This document shows positions 32,921 to 37,403 of a stretch of 64,000 nt of DNA, piece after piece. The notes under the pieces were generated by a model that was given only the letters and a program-made list of their open reading frames with translations, was not told where the DNA came from and searched no databases. The stretch is from Charina bottae (taxonomy: Eukaryota > Chordata > Lepidosauria > Squamata > Charinaidae). The stretch covers positions 2,025,501 to 2,089,500 of the forward strand of contig JALMGJ010000026.1 of the NCBI GenBank assembly GCA_023362775.1, written 5' to 3'. The stretch's first letter is position 1; every line of letters begins with the position of its first letter. The translations under genes were made by a program, and so were the position numbers.

Positions 32921-33647
32921 GACACACACACAGACACACAGTATACATATACAGTATATATATATACATATACACCCAAAAAATCTATCAACACACACAT
33001 TATACTGTATGCATGTCTCTCTCTGACATACACACATGTACAAAACATGCACACCCAGATTTCTACACACCCCTTAACCCCAATAGATCTCTGTATCTAC
33101 AGGCAAATGATAGTCACTTTATGTGAGATGGGCGGCTATATAAATATAATAAATAAAATAAATATGACCGAGGAAGAGTACACGCCATGGATTCGTGCAC
33201 CTCTTCCTGCCTATCCCCAACACAGCCGCCTCTGGGACGAGTCGGGACTACACTCCCCATCACTCCCAGCCTCCTAGGCAGCTGCCTATCTTGGGGGCGG
33301 GGATTATGGGGTTTGTAATCCCAGGAAACTCCGAGGGGAGGGAGGGCCCGGTAGGCTGCGAGCAGAGAGGAGGAGGAAGCTCCACCGGTGGGCTTTCTGC
33401 CTGCCCGGGAAGCCAGCGAAAGCCAAGCCCGCCGAGGCGCCCGCTCCCTTCCCTCCACCGCCGGGGAGAGGCTCACCCAGACGTCGAGATGGAGGCGGGT
33501 GAGGCGGCCGGCGCCCGCGTAGAGGTCGAGGCTGAGCTGCTCGAGGCCGAGCCGCTCCTCCAGGAAGTGGCCCAGGTAGTGCTGCAGCAGGTAGCGGCAG
33601 GCCCGCTTCTTGATCGAGCTCGACCACGGGAAGAACCACCGGGACAT
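264..33647 (-). CDS. ATG2A: ATG2A, autophagy-related lipid-transfer protein (22 exons, 3' part outside window)
   Basis: ATG2 proteins are rod-shaped bridges at ER-phagophore contacts that move bulk phospholipid into the growing autophagosome membrane with WIPI proteins and ATG9; ATG2A also acts at lipid droplets. Reading the minus strand, 22 exons join with matching phases: 33477-33647, 24711-24870, 24396-24548, 22149-22254, 21255-21382, 20942-21096, 19627-19723, 18994-19155, 18343-18485, 17427-17484, 14499-14754, 12980-13130, 12326-12427, 8791-8958, 8453-8690, 5109-5211, 4789-4951, 3906-4048, 2638-2789, 2254-2411, 1678-1828, 264-457. The chorein-type N-terminus (MSRWFFPWSSSIKKRACRYL) and blocks such as LQIGSCSGYTEMRIKLKQN, PSPFSSKRTMYETEE, SIYNRINNDLLMWEP and KGRITALCDAK match vertebrate ATG2A closely. 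1104 codons are present; mammalian ATG2A has about 1940, so the C-terminus lies left of the window. No stop or frameshift is seen, so the gene looks functional. ATG2B is the main alternative, but ATG2A blocks fit better. Confidence 0.95.
643..1153 (+). mobile_element. Mariner-like MITE with internal duplication
   Basis: Starts CAGGTAGTCCTCAACTTAC; the right end is decayed (CACTCCCTGTG). A direct duplication of about 54 bp (GGTCAGGGAGGGTGGGCAAG) lies at 838-910. In intron 21 of ATG2A. Confidence 0.7.
1478..1607. mobile_element. hAT-type MITE (family A), left end decayed
   Basis: Palindromic core GTGGACTTCAACTCCCAGAA ... TTCTGGGAGTTGAAGTCCAC and right end GACGTTGAGAAGCACTG; intron 21 of ATG2A. 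Confidence 0.7.
1678..1828 (-). CDS. ATG2A: ATG2A exon 21 (residues 990-1039)
   Basis: CTCTGCAG acceptor, GTAGAG donor. Reads KKLEVAHGELVLDVENGSLF and GYFCIEAEKVALYHK, matching the family. Confidence 0.94.
1874..2156. mobile_element. Chimeric hAT element: family A left end, family B right end, GC-rich centre
   Basis: Left CAGCATTTCCCAACCTTGGC and GATGGGTGGACTTAAGTCC belong to family A; right GTGTGTCGCCAGCGGCAGCA-CTTTGGAAAGCCCTG to family B. The centre is an imperfect CGCCGCCGCACGCC minisatellite. No flanking duplication. It fills most of intron 20 of ATG2A. Confidence 0.7.
2254..2411 (-). CDS. ATG2A: ATG2A exon 20 (residues 937-989)
   Basis: CTCTTGCAG acceptor, GTGAGA donor. Reads the acidic DSDSEDEDSHFYSAG and then VGKGRITALCDAK; phase 0. 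Confidence 0.94.
2638..2789 (-). CDS. ATG2A: ATG2A exon 19 (residues 886-936)
   Basis: CCCCGCAG acceptor, GTGAGA donor. Reads INNDLLMWEP, a Pro/Ser linker, then NFQMCKSAFKL. Confidence 0.94.
3051..3410 (+). mobile_element. Mariner-like MITE, full length, TA-flanked
   Basis: CAGGTAGTCCTCGACTTATG ... CGTAAGTCGAGGACTACCTG, 360 bp with TA on both sides. Internal sequence repeats GTCGTTAAGTGAATC-type words. In intron 18 of ATG2A. Confidence 0.85.
3571..3660 (+). mobile_element. L2-type LINE 3' tail
   Basis: GCCCAGAGTCCCTTGCATGG, GAGATGGGCGGGGAATCAAT and an (AAATA)n tail, as in the full element at 43975-44040. Confidence 0.7.
3906..4048 (-). CDS. ATG2A: ATG2A exon 18 (residues 839-885)
   Basis: CTCTAAAG acceptor, GTCAGA donor. 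Reads MVIPGDPEEMAEFQSQTLA and VFFPSKKFYESIYNR; phase 2 out. Confidence 0.95.
4260..4635. mobile_element. hAT-type element (family B) with internal 59-bp repeats
   Basis: CAGAGCTTTCCAAACTTTTC ... CACACAGTTTGGAAAGCTCT-G, with a perfect 8-bp duplication CTCTATTG (4252-4259, 4636-4643). Holds about 4 tandem units of AGGGCACAAGGCAGGCACTA type. Intron 17 of ATG2A. Confidence 0.88.
4789..4951 (-). CDS. ATG2A: ATG2A exon 17 (residues 784-838)
   Basis: TTGGCAG acceptor, GTGAGA donor. Reads VESPCELKQPEPSPFSSKR then TMYETEE, almost identical to mammalian ATG2A. Confidence 0.95.
5109..5211 (-). CDS. ATG2A: ATG2A exon 16 (residues 750-783)
   Basis: CTCCGCAG acceptor, GTAAGT donor, phase 1 in and 2 out. 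Reads IYEDGEKLSVPCFRVGRAPD and GKKYLLP. Confidence 0.93.
5390..5524. mobile_element. Palindromic hAT-type MITE (family A variant)
   Basis: CAGTGTTTGTCAAGCTCTGC ... GCAGAGCTTGACAAACACTG; a near-perfect 135-bp palindrome with a changed end motif. Confidence 0.8.
5578..5845 (+). mobile_element. L2-type LINE 3' fragment
   Basis: Reads LAFWKAIKTWLSAQALG on the plus strand, then a 3' non-coding part (TGTGAGCTGCCCAGAGCTGC) and AATCAATAAAATAAG. In intron 15 of ATG2A, directly after a hAT MITE. Confidence 0.65.
5930..5978 (+). mobile_element. Sauria-type SINE head fragment
   Basis: GGGGCGTGGTGGCTCAGCGG to CTTGTCGATGAAG only; the rest is replaced by mariner-like MITE sequence (about 5979-6185). Confidence 0.6.
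6260..6600 (+). mobile_element. Sauria-type SINE, full length
   Basis: tRNA-like head GGGCGTGGTGGCTCAGCGGG (A box) and GGAGGTTCAAGACC (B box), a conserved body, and a tail GGGGGGAACCTTTACCTTTA. Sauria SINEs share their 3' end with BovB LINEs. In intron 15 of ATG2A. Confidence 0.85.
6600..7864. other. Intron 15 sequence without recognised elements
   Basis: Only a short palindrome (AAGGTAGGCCAGAC / GTCTGGCCTACCTT, about 7779-7822) and a CACAACACGCTAAGC word at 6800 stand out. No exon-like segment seen. Confidence 0.4.
7865..8045 (-). repeat. Possible diverged relative of the solo LTR family
   Basis: Shares CTTGCAAGTCTGAA, a C-rich run, GGAGGGGGCCTCTCTGAG-like and CCTCTTATCTGACCTTGG blocks with 12632-12893 in the same order. 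Ends were not found. Confidence 0.35.
8182..8296 (+). mobile_element. Mariner-like MITE, right end only
   Basis: Ends GTTGTTAAGCGAGGACTACC-TG followed by TA; the left part is missing. Confidence 0.7.
8453..8690 (-). CDS. ATG2A: ATG2A exon 15 (residues 671-749)
   Basis: Separated from exon 14 by a 100-bp intron; GGTGCCAG acceptor chosen because it keeps phase 0. Reads ALRLQFPVPDLRAWAERRPW and GPTQLEVTLADLHG. GTAAGA donor, phase 1. Confidence 0.92.
8791..8958 (-). CDS. ATG2A: ATG2A exon 14 (residues 615-670)
   Basis: CCTTGCAG acceptor, GTAAGG donor. Reads KLTVELRVELAEFCSEVDLG, then TLDRLCCLLQPAVVPP; phase 0. Confidence 0.92.
8991..9057. mobile_element. hAT-type MITE (family A), half-size
   Basis: CGGTCTCTCTCAACCTCGGC to CAGGTTGAGCAGCACTG with the central palindrome deleted; 33 bp upstream of exon 14 acceptor of ATG2A. 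Confidence 0.65.
9060..10255. other. Intron 13 sequence without recognised elements
   Basis: No clear repeat or coding segment; open frames lack homology. Confidence 0.4.
10259..10500. mobile_element. Palindromic Penelope-like terminal repeat, family 2
   Basis: Two arms in inverted order (about 10259-10365 and 10385-10498) read GAAACGTTAGGAACCACAAC, TTCCAGAACACGGCCACACA and GTCTTCCGGGC-type sequence, a dispersed vertebrate Penelope-like terminal repeat. It lies in intron 13 of ATG2A. Confidence 0.65.
10398..10432 (+). ncRNA. Hammerhead-ribozyme-like core, Penelope family 2
   Basis: CTGAAGA-T-GCCGGC-CACAGAT-GCTGGC-GAAA-C-GTT, with a 6-bp stem II (one wobble). Upstream CCCT and downstream AGG can pair as stem I. 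The inverted partner is at 10318-10352. Confidence 0.45.
11165..11405. mobile_element. Two L2-type LINE tails, head to tail in opposite senses
   Basis: 11165-11260 is a reversed tail (TTTATTn, CATCTCCCCCACAGGGGACT); 11335-11405 is a forward tail (CATCTCTGAGTGAGATGGGT, AATAAATAAATC). The layout could again be a 5'-inverted insertion. Confidence 0.55.
11456..11582. mobile_element. Palindromic hAT-type MITE (family A)
   Basis: CAGGGTTTCCTGACCTTGGC ... CACGGTTGAGAAACACTG in intron 13 of ATG2A; no clear duplication. Confidence 0.78.
11769..12105 (+). mobile_element. Sauria-type SINE, full length
   Basis: Head GGGGTGTGGTGGCTCAGTGG, B box GGAGGTTCGAATCCC, tail GGGGGAACCTTTACCTTTTT. In intron 13 of ATG2A. 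Confidence 0.85.
12326..12427 (-). CDS. ATG2A: ATG2A exon 13 (residues 581-614)
   Basis: CTGCTGCAG acceptor, GTTTGC donor, phase 0 at both ends. Reads LLVFPTPGTVPCG then ARVRSTHLEKLPSSK, similar to ATG2A LTFPGTLGS. Confidence 0.87.
12632..12893 (-). mobile_element. Solo LTR, copy 1
   Basis: 262 bp with TGT...ACA ends, flanked by a perfect 5-bp duplication GTACT (12627-12631, 12894-12898). In intron 12 of ATG2A. Five-base duplications are typical of LTR retrotransposons. Confidence 0.8.
12980..13130 (-). CDS. ATG2A: ATG2A exon 12 (residues 530-580)
   Basis: TCTCCTAG acceptor, GTGCGG donor. Reads LTGAAVQLTCE and FGLLEILECLWPANST, ending KYTQ in phase 0; matches the family block 'FGQLEVLECLWP'. 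Confidence 0.92.
13365..13639. mobile_element. hAT-type element (family B variant, no 59-bp repeats)
   Basis: CAGGGCTTTCCAAACTGTGT ... AAAGTTTGGAAAGCCCTG, perfect 8-bp duplication ATCTAATG (13357-13364, 13640-13647). GC-rich centre with a 30-bp inverted repeat (CGACAACCCGGAAGCGCTGA). Intron 11 of ATG2A. Confidence 0.88.
13852..14120 (-). mobile_element. Solo LTR, copy 2
   Basis: 269 bp, same family as 12632-12893, with TGTCAGCC...CCATTACA ends on the plus strand and flanks GATCT/GATCC (4 of 5 equal). In intron 11 of ATG2A. Confidence 0.75.
14351..14486. mobile_element. Palindromic hAT-type MITE (family A), 8-bp duplication, next to ATG2A exon 11 donor
   Basis: CAGTGTTTCTCGACCTCAGC ... GAGGTCGAGGAACAGTG, 136 bp, with a perfect 8-bp duplication CCCTAGAC (14343-14350, 14487-14494). 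The whole element is one hairpin. The duplication overlaps bases +5 to +12 of intron 11. Confidence 0.88.
14499..14754 (-). CDS. ATG2A: ATG2A exon 11 (residues 445-529)
   Basis: CTCTTTCAG acceptor, GTGGGT donor. Reads MLLRVTIGGLTLTLLHQPP and FGGRDFHPLRQCFE then SHVR. A MITE sits 12 bp inside the following intron (see 14351-14486). Phase 2 out. Confidence 0.93.
15265..15624 (+). mobile_element. Mariner-like MITE, full length, TA-flanked
   Basis: CAGGTAGTCCTCGCTTAACG ... GTTAAGCAAGGGCTACCTG, flanked by TA. In intron 10 of ATG2A. Confidence 0.82.
15795..17030 (+). mobile_element. tRNA-derived SINE with about 11 internal 101-bp repeats and BovB-like tail
   Basis: Head AGAACCAGTTTGGGGCTAAG, then about 11 tandem 101-102-bp units (15850-16955; each GAGTTCTAGTCC...CCAATGGCAGACCAGGAGACT), then AAAACCTTGCCAAGAACACA and TGTCCAGGCAGTCTACGATA-ATCGGACAATGG. 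Units come in two types (CACGAACCCAGC, 101 bp; CAGGAAAGCCGGC, 102 bp). In intron 10 of ATG2A. Confidence 0.85.
17427..17484 (-). CDS. ATG2A: ATG2A exon 10, short linker (residues 426-444)
   Basis: A 58-bp exon with a strong pyrimidine tract and CACTCCACAG acceptor and a GTCTCA donor. It is needed to restore phase 1 between exons 9 and 11. Encodes LILGSPRRYRRLPFASTLPG, a poorly conserved linker, so it is the least certain exon by homology but consistent by phase. Confidence 0.75.
17570..17641 (+). repeat. (GATAT)n microsatellite
   Basis: About 14 tandem copies in intron 9 of ATG2A, ending at a MITE. Confidence 0.95.
17643..18018 (+). mobile_element. Mariner-like MITE after a GATAT microsatellite
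   Basis: CGGGTAGACCTCGACTTACA ... GTAAGTCGAGGACCAACTG, TA-flanked. The (GATAT)n run ends exactly at its left edge. In intron 9 of ATG2A. Confidence 0.8.
18343..18485 (-). CDS. ATG2A: ATG2A exon 9 (residues 378-425)
   Basis: CTCTGCAG acceptor, GTAAGG donor, phase 1 in and 0 out. Reads EMFFSMAPLTSSVTSLRS then DLDSSVHSDI, the conserved 'FFSMAGLTSSV' segment. Confidence 0.92.
18994..19155 (-). CDS. ATG2A: ATG2A exon 8 (residues 324-377)
   Basis: GGCAAAG acceptor, GTGACT donor. Reads LSKNRPLDSEDLKLIEQDL then SQQLHSGSG, matching the ATG2A LIEQDLNQQL region; the end is less conserved and Ala/Gly-rich. Confidence 0.9.
19367..19501. mobile_element. Palindromic hAT-type MITE (family A)
   Basis: CAGTGCTTCTCCACCTTGGC ... 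TAAGGCTGAGAAACACTG; intron 7 of ATG2A. Confidence 0.8.
19627..19723 (-). CDS. ATG2A: ATG2A exon 7 (residues 292-323)
   Basis: CACCTGCAG acceptor, GTGAGC donor. Reads LELDGKIGSLHLLLAPQQIL; phase 1 out. Confidence 0.93.
19966..20356 (+). mobile_element. Mariner-like MITE, full length, TA-flanked
   Basis: CAGGTAGTCCTCAATTTACC ... ATAAGTCGAGGACTACGTG. In intron 6 of ATG2A. Confidence 0.82.
20942..21096 (-). CDS. ATG2A: ATG2A exon 6 (residues 240-291)
   Basis: The acceptor ATTTAG at 21097-21102 is chosen over the CCCAG closer to the conserved block because only it keeps phase 1 from exon 5. Reads GRFALPVTQEAELCD, then the conserved LQIGSCSGY and KLKQNEAFPGAK. GTCATT donor, phase 0. Confidence 0.88.
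21255..21382 (-). CDS. ATG2A: ATG2A exon 5 (residues 197-239)
   Basis: TTTACAG acceptor, GTGAGG donor. Reads RLDYCDEVVRDPGQALAVDI and LQLSGVLLYYEEF, matching the family; ends in phase 1. Confidence 0.93.
22149..22254 (-). CDS. ATG2A: ATG2A exon 4 (residues 162-196)
   Basis: CCCCCCAG acceptor and GTCAGC donor. Reads VLRRIEVTFLDTVVRVEH; ends in phase 2. It is preceded by 2.1 kb of intron rich in repeats. Confidence 0.93.
22365..22858. mobile_element. hAT-type element (family B) with about 6 internal repeats
   Basis: Same ends as 4260-4635; flanks AATTAATA/ACTTAATA (7 of 8). Intron 3 of ATG2A, about 110 bp before exon 4. Confidence 0.87.
23790..23815 (+). repeat. (TC)n microsatellite
   Basis: CTCTCTCT run at the tail edge of a SINE. 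Confidence 0.9.
23815..24183 (-). mobile_element. tRNA-derived SINE, L2-like tail, minus strand
   Basis: Left end is a TTTATT tail and TTTTATCCCGCCTTTATTAT; right end ...ACCTTAACCACTAGACCAAA-CTGGCTC is the head. Two internal units. In intron 3 of ATG2A. Confidence 0.8.
24396..24548 (-). CDS. ATG2A: ATG2A exon 3 (residues 111-161)
   Basis: CCCCCAG acceptor, GTAGAT donor, phase 1 in and out. Encodes SQSWASCMTTSMQLAQECL and PLEGLEMFAQTIET, diagnostic of ATG2A. Confidence 0.95.
24711..24870 (-). CDS. ATG2A: ATG2A exon 2 (residues 58-110)
   Basis: Starts after a CTTTGCAG acceptor, reads SVNEFLESVGAPLEILDGF and ends at a GTGGGA donor with phase 1. It continues the chorein domain and joins exon 1 across an 8.6-kb intron. 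Confidence 0.95.
25665..26120 (+). repeat. LTR-like repeat, copy 1
   Basis: Shares CATGCTTGCTTAGATGCAGC, AGCACTGCCACCCAATAGC, GGTCATGCTATGTGCTATG, CCAATCAGAAAGCTGGAAG and CTCTGTCTGTTTACTCT with 54536-55245. In intron 1 of ATG2A... upstream side of exon 2. No coding part seen. Confidence 0.45.
26133..26454. mobile_element. hAT-type element (family B) with about 3 internal repeats
   Basis: Same ends; flanks TGTTAGAC/TGTTAGAT (7 of 8). Directly follows the LTR-like repeat 25665-26120. Confidence 0.87.
26460..27570. other. Intron 1 sequence, A/T-rich, nothing assigned
   Basis: No recognisable element; possible old LINE remains but no clear protein match in any frame. Confidence 0.3.
27572..28250 (+). 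mobile_element. tRNA-derived SINE with 5-6 internal repeats and L2-like tail
   Basis: Head AGAGCCAGTTTGGTCTAGTG and GTTAAGGTGCTGGGCTAGAA, units of 101-102 bp to about 28125, then GGAAAACAGGAGGAGGAAGG, CGCCGCCTTGAGTTATTAAT and AATAAAGGCGGGATAGAAAA with an AAATAA tail. In intron 1 of ATG2A. Confidence 0.85.
28255..29060. other. Intron 1 sequence, nothing assigned
   Basis: A 202-codon plus-strand frame (28247-28855) has no recognisable domain and lies between repeats. Confidence 0.35.
29075..29777 (+). mobile_element. Penelope-like element remnant with inverted terminal repeat and GIY-YIG C-terminal piece
   Basis: Bounded by a 12-bp direct duplication AATACCCATGGG (29063-29074 and 29778-29789). 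The left part is the inverted copy of the right terminal repeat. Between them the plus strand reads NVHILDREDRWFERGVKESI and NLENPSLNRGGGLRHNLSP, the conserved C-terminal segment of Penelope-like reverse transcriptase/GIY-YIG proteins. Both arms carry a hammerhead-like core. Truncated and inactive. Confidence 0.85.
29661..29694 (+). ncRNA. Hammerhead-ribozyme-like core, Penelope family 1 copy A
   Basis: CTGAAGA, one A, then a 7-bp stem GCTCCTT/AAGGAGT with loop GGAT, then GAAA-C-GTT. This fits the hammerhead pattern CUGANGA-stem II-GAAA-stem III-UH with a stem III of only AC/GU. The inverted partner is at 29121-29154. Confidence 0.45.
29810..29944. mobile_element. Palindromic hAT-type MITE (family A)
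   Basis: 135 bp with flanks CCTTAACC and CATTAACC (7 of 8 equal). Directly beyond the Penelope remnant, in intron 1 of ATG2A. Confidence 0.88.
30195..30545 (+). pseudogene. Broken LINE-type C-terminus with zinc-finger-like end
   Basis: Reads KNGKRNIGGQQKRFKDTLKA, stop, NISIENWEALTHERFNWRSA then, after a shift, NLCPHCGRLCGSRIGLYSHL and a stop. This KRNIGGQ...W..L...R..WR...CP.CG...S.IGL.SHL.TH pattern is a common C-terminus of LINE-type reverse transcriptase proteins in fish and reptiles. One in-frame stop and a frame change show it is dead. The clade cannot be fixed from this piece. Confidence 0.6.
30704..31040 (-). mobile_element. Sauria-type SINE, minus strand
   Basis: Tail AAGGTAAAGGTAAAGGTTCC at the left and head ...TTACCCATTGAGCCCCCACGCC at the right. 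A short tail fragment repeats at 31044-31068. Confidence 0.85.
31214..31552 (-). mobile_element. Sauria-type SINE, minus strand
   Basis: Tail AAAGGTAAAGGTAAAGGTTC, body, and head GTCTTACCCGCTGAGCCACC. Very similar to the copy 510 bp to its left. Confidence 0.85.
31822..31942. mobile_element. Palindromic hAT-type MITE (family A)
   Basis: CAGGCTTTCTCAATCTCAGC ... GCTGAGGCTGAGAAACACTG, flanks ACATGGAC/ACATTGAC (7 of 8). Confidence 0.87.
31950..33115. other. Intron 1 sequence near the promoter; microsatellites only
   Basis: An inverted pair GACTTCACCTCCCAGAA / TTCTGGAAGGTGAAGTC (about 31984-32075) and the (TA)n(CA)n run are the only structures seen. Confidence 0.4.
32872..32965 (+). repeat. (TA)n(CA)n compound microsatellite
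   Basis: TATATA run then CACACA run with CAGA interruptions and further TATA runs, in intron 1 of ATG2A about 500 bp from exon 1. Confidence 0.95.
33120..33165 (+). mobile_element. L2-type LINE 3' tail
   Basis: GTGAGATGGGCGGCTATATA followed by AATAAATAAAATAAATA. Confidence 0.55.
33477..33647 (-). CDS. ATG2A: ATG2A exon 1 (start codon, residues 1-57)
   Basis: The ATG at 33645-33647 has A at -3. The exon encodes the start of the chorein domain and ends at LHLDVW before a GTGAGC donor (33471-33476); phase 0. Chorein N-termini form the membrane-facing entry of the lipid-transfer groove. Confidence 0.95.
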
Positions 33648-33930
33648 GTTGACAGTGGCGGGGGTGGTCGGAGGAGGAGGTGGCCGCCGCCGCCCGCGGC
33701 ACCTCGCCCGGCCGGCCCGATCACGCGACTCCCCGGCTCCGCGCCCGGCTTCTCTTGCCCTCTAGGCCCGACCTGCTGGCAGACGGGCTCGCTCATTGGC
33801 CGCGCCACCCCTTTGCTCTCGCTTGATTGGTCGCCCGGCGGAACCCGCGGGTGACGTTCCGAAGGAGGAGGAGACCTGAAGGCGAGGGGATGAAAACACA
33901 CCACCGGGGGGCGGGGCTTGAAATAAGTTC
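33648..33930 (-). promoter_or_regulatory. ATG2A: ATG2A CpG-rich promoter region
   Basis: The sequence around and upstream of the ATG2A start is rich in C, G and CpG. In gene orientation there are two CCAAT boxes (33795-33799 and 33826-33830), a TGACGT-like half site near 33852, a GC box near 33905-33916 and an ETS-like CTTCCGG just beyond at about 33977. No TATA box is seen, which fits a broadly expressed CpG-island promoter. The transcription start is inferred, not seen. Confidence 0.65.
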
Positions 33931-34628
33931 TCTAGAAACAAAATGTAGAAGAGTAACCCACCTCCTGTAGGAGAAGGCACTTCCGGGATCCTTAAGGAAG
34001 CCTGGGTTTTGCTGTTCCTGACGAGGGGTGCTCGGAGAACCGGTGGTGCAATTTTGAAATTTTGGCTTTTGGCTTTTGGCCTTAATACTTTCTTAAACAC
34101 GGTAATCATTCTGAACTTGAAACATAAAGGCTTCCAGACCTGGGCTGCAAAAAAGGCAGGATGAATGTGATCAATTCTGAATAGAAAAAAAATTGCAATT
34201 ATTTATCCAAATGGCCATCCCTGTCTTTTTTTAAAAAAACGAGGAAAAAAGGGAAATGTCGTTAGGGAGAGCAGGGACCAGCCCAGCACATCCATTGTAC
34301 CTCGGTGCTCATTTCAGCTGCTGGGATCATCTGCTGCTGGGTGGCTGAGTTCACACAAAACGTTAACCCCAGGTTAACAGAAGATGGTGCTGTCATCGCA
34401 GAACATCCAGTCCCAAAAGTAATAAACCAGATTCTGGCTTCACAGATACACACAGTGTGCTAATTCTCACAAACGACCCAGCGCTATTGTAGCCTCAACT
34501 AATGTATTGTCAGAATCCAGCCAGAGTGTGTAAATGTGAGTGTAAATCAGCAAGAAAAGCTGGCATGTTATGCAAAGCCAGCTCTTGGGTGATCATTCTG
34601 CACCTCCACCTCCCACAAGCCCTGATTT

Positions 34629-36165
34629 TTTGATTGATTGATTGATTGTGTGCCATCAAGTCATTTTCGACTCCTGGCAACCACATGGACAGATTTTCTC
34701 CATGATGATCTGTCCCTAACCTGGTCCTTCAGCTCTTCCAATGGTGCCCCCATCGCCACCATAACTGAGTCCGTCCGCCTTGCTGCTGGTCGTCCTCTTC
34801 TTCTCTTTCCTTCCACCTTTCCCACCATTAGAGCCTTCTCCAGAGAGCTGGGTCTTCGCATAACGTGTCCGAAGAAGGATCGCATGAGCCTGGTCATTAC
34901 AGCCTTGAATGGGTTGCTTTGTTCGATGACGCATCGGTTTTTTGTCTTGGCTGTCCACAGTATTCTCAGGAGTCTTCTCCAACACCAAAGTTCAAAAGCA
35001 TCAATGTTCTTCCTCTCCTGCTTCTTCAAAGTCCAACTTTTGCTTCCATAGAGCGTCACAGGAAATACCATGGCTTGCACAATTCTGATTTTTGTAGGTA
35101 TACACACATCCTGGCGTGTGGATATCTTTTCCAAGGCTTTCATGGATGCTCTACCAAGCGCCAGCCTGTGGCATATTTCTTGGCTCTTTGTTCCTTTACT
35201 GTTGATGGTTGATCCTAAAAGGCAGAAGCTCTCCACCACTTTGCTATCTTCAATGTCAGTTCTAAGGCTGGTTGTTCTACTTGTTGTCATTAATTTGGTC
35301 TTCTTCATATTTAATTTTGGAGAGCCAGTTTGGTTAAGGCATCAGGCTAGAAACCGGGAGACTGAGAGTTCTAGTCCTGCCTTAGGCACGAAAGCCAGCT
35401 GGGTGACCTTGGGCCAGTCCCTTTCTCTCAGCCCTAGGAAGGAGCCAATGGCAAACCAGGAGACTGAGAGTTCTAGTCCCGCCTTGGGCACAAAGCCAGC
35501 TGGGTGACCTTGGGCCAGTCACTCCCTCTCAGCCCTAGGAAGGAGCCAATGGCAAACCAGGAGACTGAGAGTTCTAGTCCCGCCTTGGGCACAAAGCCAG
35601 CTGGGTGACCTTGGGCCAGTCACTCCCTCTCAGCACCAGGAAGCAGGCAATGGCAAACCATGAGGCTGTGAGTTCTAGTCTCGCCTGAGGAAAGAAAGCC
35701 GGCTGGGTGACCTTGGGCCAGTCCCTCTCTCTCAGCCCCAGGAAGCAGGCAATGGCAAACCCCTTCTGAAAAACCTTGCCAAGAAAACTGCAGGGACTTG
35801 TCCAGGCAGTCTCCGAGAATTGGACAGGATTGAATGGATTTTTTTTTAAAAAATAGTCCCATTTTTTCACCGTGCTCTTTGACTTTTACTACTAGTGCTT
35901 GCAGATCCTTTGCATTTTCGACTATCAAGGTGGTGTCATCAGCATAGTGGAGGTTATTGATGTTTCTTTCTCCAATTTTAAAACCACGCTCATCTGCTTC
36001 CAATCCAGCTTCCCTTAATATATATGCTGCATATAGGTTGAATAAATAAGGGGAGAGGATGCAGCCTTGTTGCCCTCCTTTGCCAACCTGGAGCCAGTCT
36101 GTTTCGCCATGTTCTGTCCGTATTGTGGCTTCCTGACCTGTATATAAGAGTTCCCCATTGGGGGA
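34629..36165 (-). mobile_element. RTE/BovB-type LINE, interrupted by a SINE
   Basis: Minus strand. Part of the RT domain (NNLHYADDTTLIVENAKDLQ) lies at 35870-36003, then a SINE insertion (about 35323-35860), then the C-terminal part (34661-35308: FCLLGSTINSKG, KIRIVQAMVFPVTLYGSKSW, IDAFELWCWRRLLRILWTAK, GKVEGKRRRGRP) and a 3' tail of TCAA-type repeats near 34630. The last 215 codons are unbroken, but the element is incomplete at its 5' end. Confidence 0.85.
35323..35860 (+). mobile_element. tRNA-derived SINE with 4-5 internal repeats and BovB-like tail
   Basis: Head GAGAGCCAGTTTGGTTAAGG; units to about 35760; tail ACCTTGCCAAGAAAACTGCA and GAGAATTGGACAGGATTGAA. It lies inside the RTE/BovB-type LINE. 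Confidence 0.8.
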
Positions 36166-36208
36166 GATGGGCGGTCATATAAATTAAATACATAAATAAA
36201 TAAATATA
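36160..36208 (+). mobile_element. L2-type LINE 3' tail
   Basis: GGGGGAGATGGGCGGTCATA followed by AAATTAAATACATAAATAAA. Confidence 0.55.
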
Positions 36209-36209
36209 A

Positions 36210-36890
36210 GTTTCTCATTCAAGCCCTGAGTGGCTAAAATCCAGACTGGCTCACCATGACTTTGAAATCGATGAAACAGCCATTCAGTAGATCTGGGACG
36301 ACAGGGGCTGTGATCCCACATCTGGAGGGTGCTCTGTTGGGGAAGCTTGCAATAGATGAATGCCATATTCAAGTGAAACACCGCCTCTTGATAAGGCAAG
36401 AAATATTTACAAAAATAACAATAATTAGAGATGATGATGATGACGATGACGATGACAATTGCCTGCCATTTACCTCAAAGAAGAAAGTTCACCATTCTTG
36501 TCCGTTGGAAGTTGCTTTGGATAAAAATACTGGTCTTCAACTTCCAAATCTCTGTATAATTATCATATATAAAATTTAAATAGAATATAATATTTAATAC
36601 TTTTATTATTATAATATAGCCTTTGCATAATTAGCTACTTTTTGCGGTTTGGAAAATAGCTACTAAGGCAGTTTAGAGCAATCTTCTCCAACCCGGAACT
36701 CTCCAGAGCATTGTGATTACAGTTCCCACCACCCCCAGCCTCTCCAGTGGCCAGGGATGATGGGAACCGCTGCCCAGGACCATCTGGCGAAGCCTGGAAA
36801 GACCCTGTGGGAATCTGCCCCTGCAATGCAGAGGTCGGCCACAGGGGGCAGCACAACACAACTCAGCAGCTGCTGACTTCATCCCATACT
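36210..36890. other. Intergenic, nothing assigned
   Basis: A short (GAT/GAC)n run at 36430-36457; otherwise A/T-rich unique sequence. Confidence 0.35.
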
Positions 36891-36901
36891 GTAGTGTAGA
36901 T

Positions 36902-36994
36902 CAGTGTTTCTCAATCTCAGCGGCTTTAAGAAGGGTGGACTTCAACTCCCAGAATTCCCACCCATCTTAAAGCTGCGGAGGTTGAGAAACACTG
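36902..36994. mobile_element. Palindromic hAT-type MITE (family A), shortened centre
   Basis: 93 bp, flanks GTGTAGAT/CTGTAGAT (7 of 8); the central GC part is deleted. Confidence 0.85.
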
Positions 36995-37067
36995 CTGTAG
37001 ATTCTTCACTCCTATTCCAGCCTTCCTGTGCTCAGATGGATGGGAATTGTAGTCCAAAGCATCTTCC

Positions 37068-37403
37068 TAAAAAGGTAAAGGTTCCCCCCGCACATTTGTG
37101 CAGTCGTGTCCGACTCTAGGGGCCGGTGCTCATCTCCGTTTCTTAGCCAAAGAGCCAGCGTTGTCCGAAGACGCTTCCGCGGTCATGTGGCCGGCATGAC
37201 GCCCGTAGAACGCTGTTACCATCCCACTGAAGTGGCACCTATTCATCTACTTGCATTTGCATGCTTTCGAATTGCTAGGTTGGCGAGAGCTGGGGCGAGT
37301 GCGGGAGCTCACTCCGTCGCGCAGGGCTAGGGATTCGAACCTCCGGACTTGTGATCTTCCGATCGACAAGCCTGGCGTCTTACCCGCTGAGCCACCACGC
37401 CCC
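37068..37403 (-). mobile_element. Sauria-type SINE, minus strand
   Basis: Tail AAAAAGGTAAAGGTTCCCCC and head GTCTTACCCGCTGAGCCACC. Intergenic. Confidence 0.85.

Noticed and set aside
33195..33854. A 219-codon plus-strand frame across the ATG2A promoter
   Set aside because: Shadow of ATG2A exon 1 and the GC-rich CpG island.
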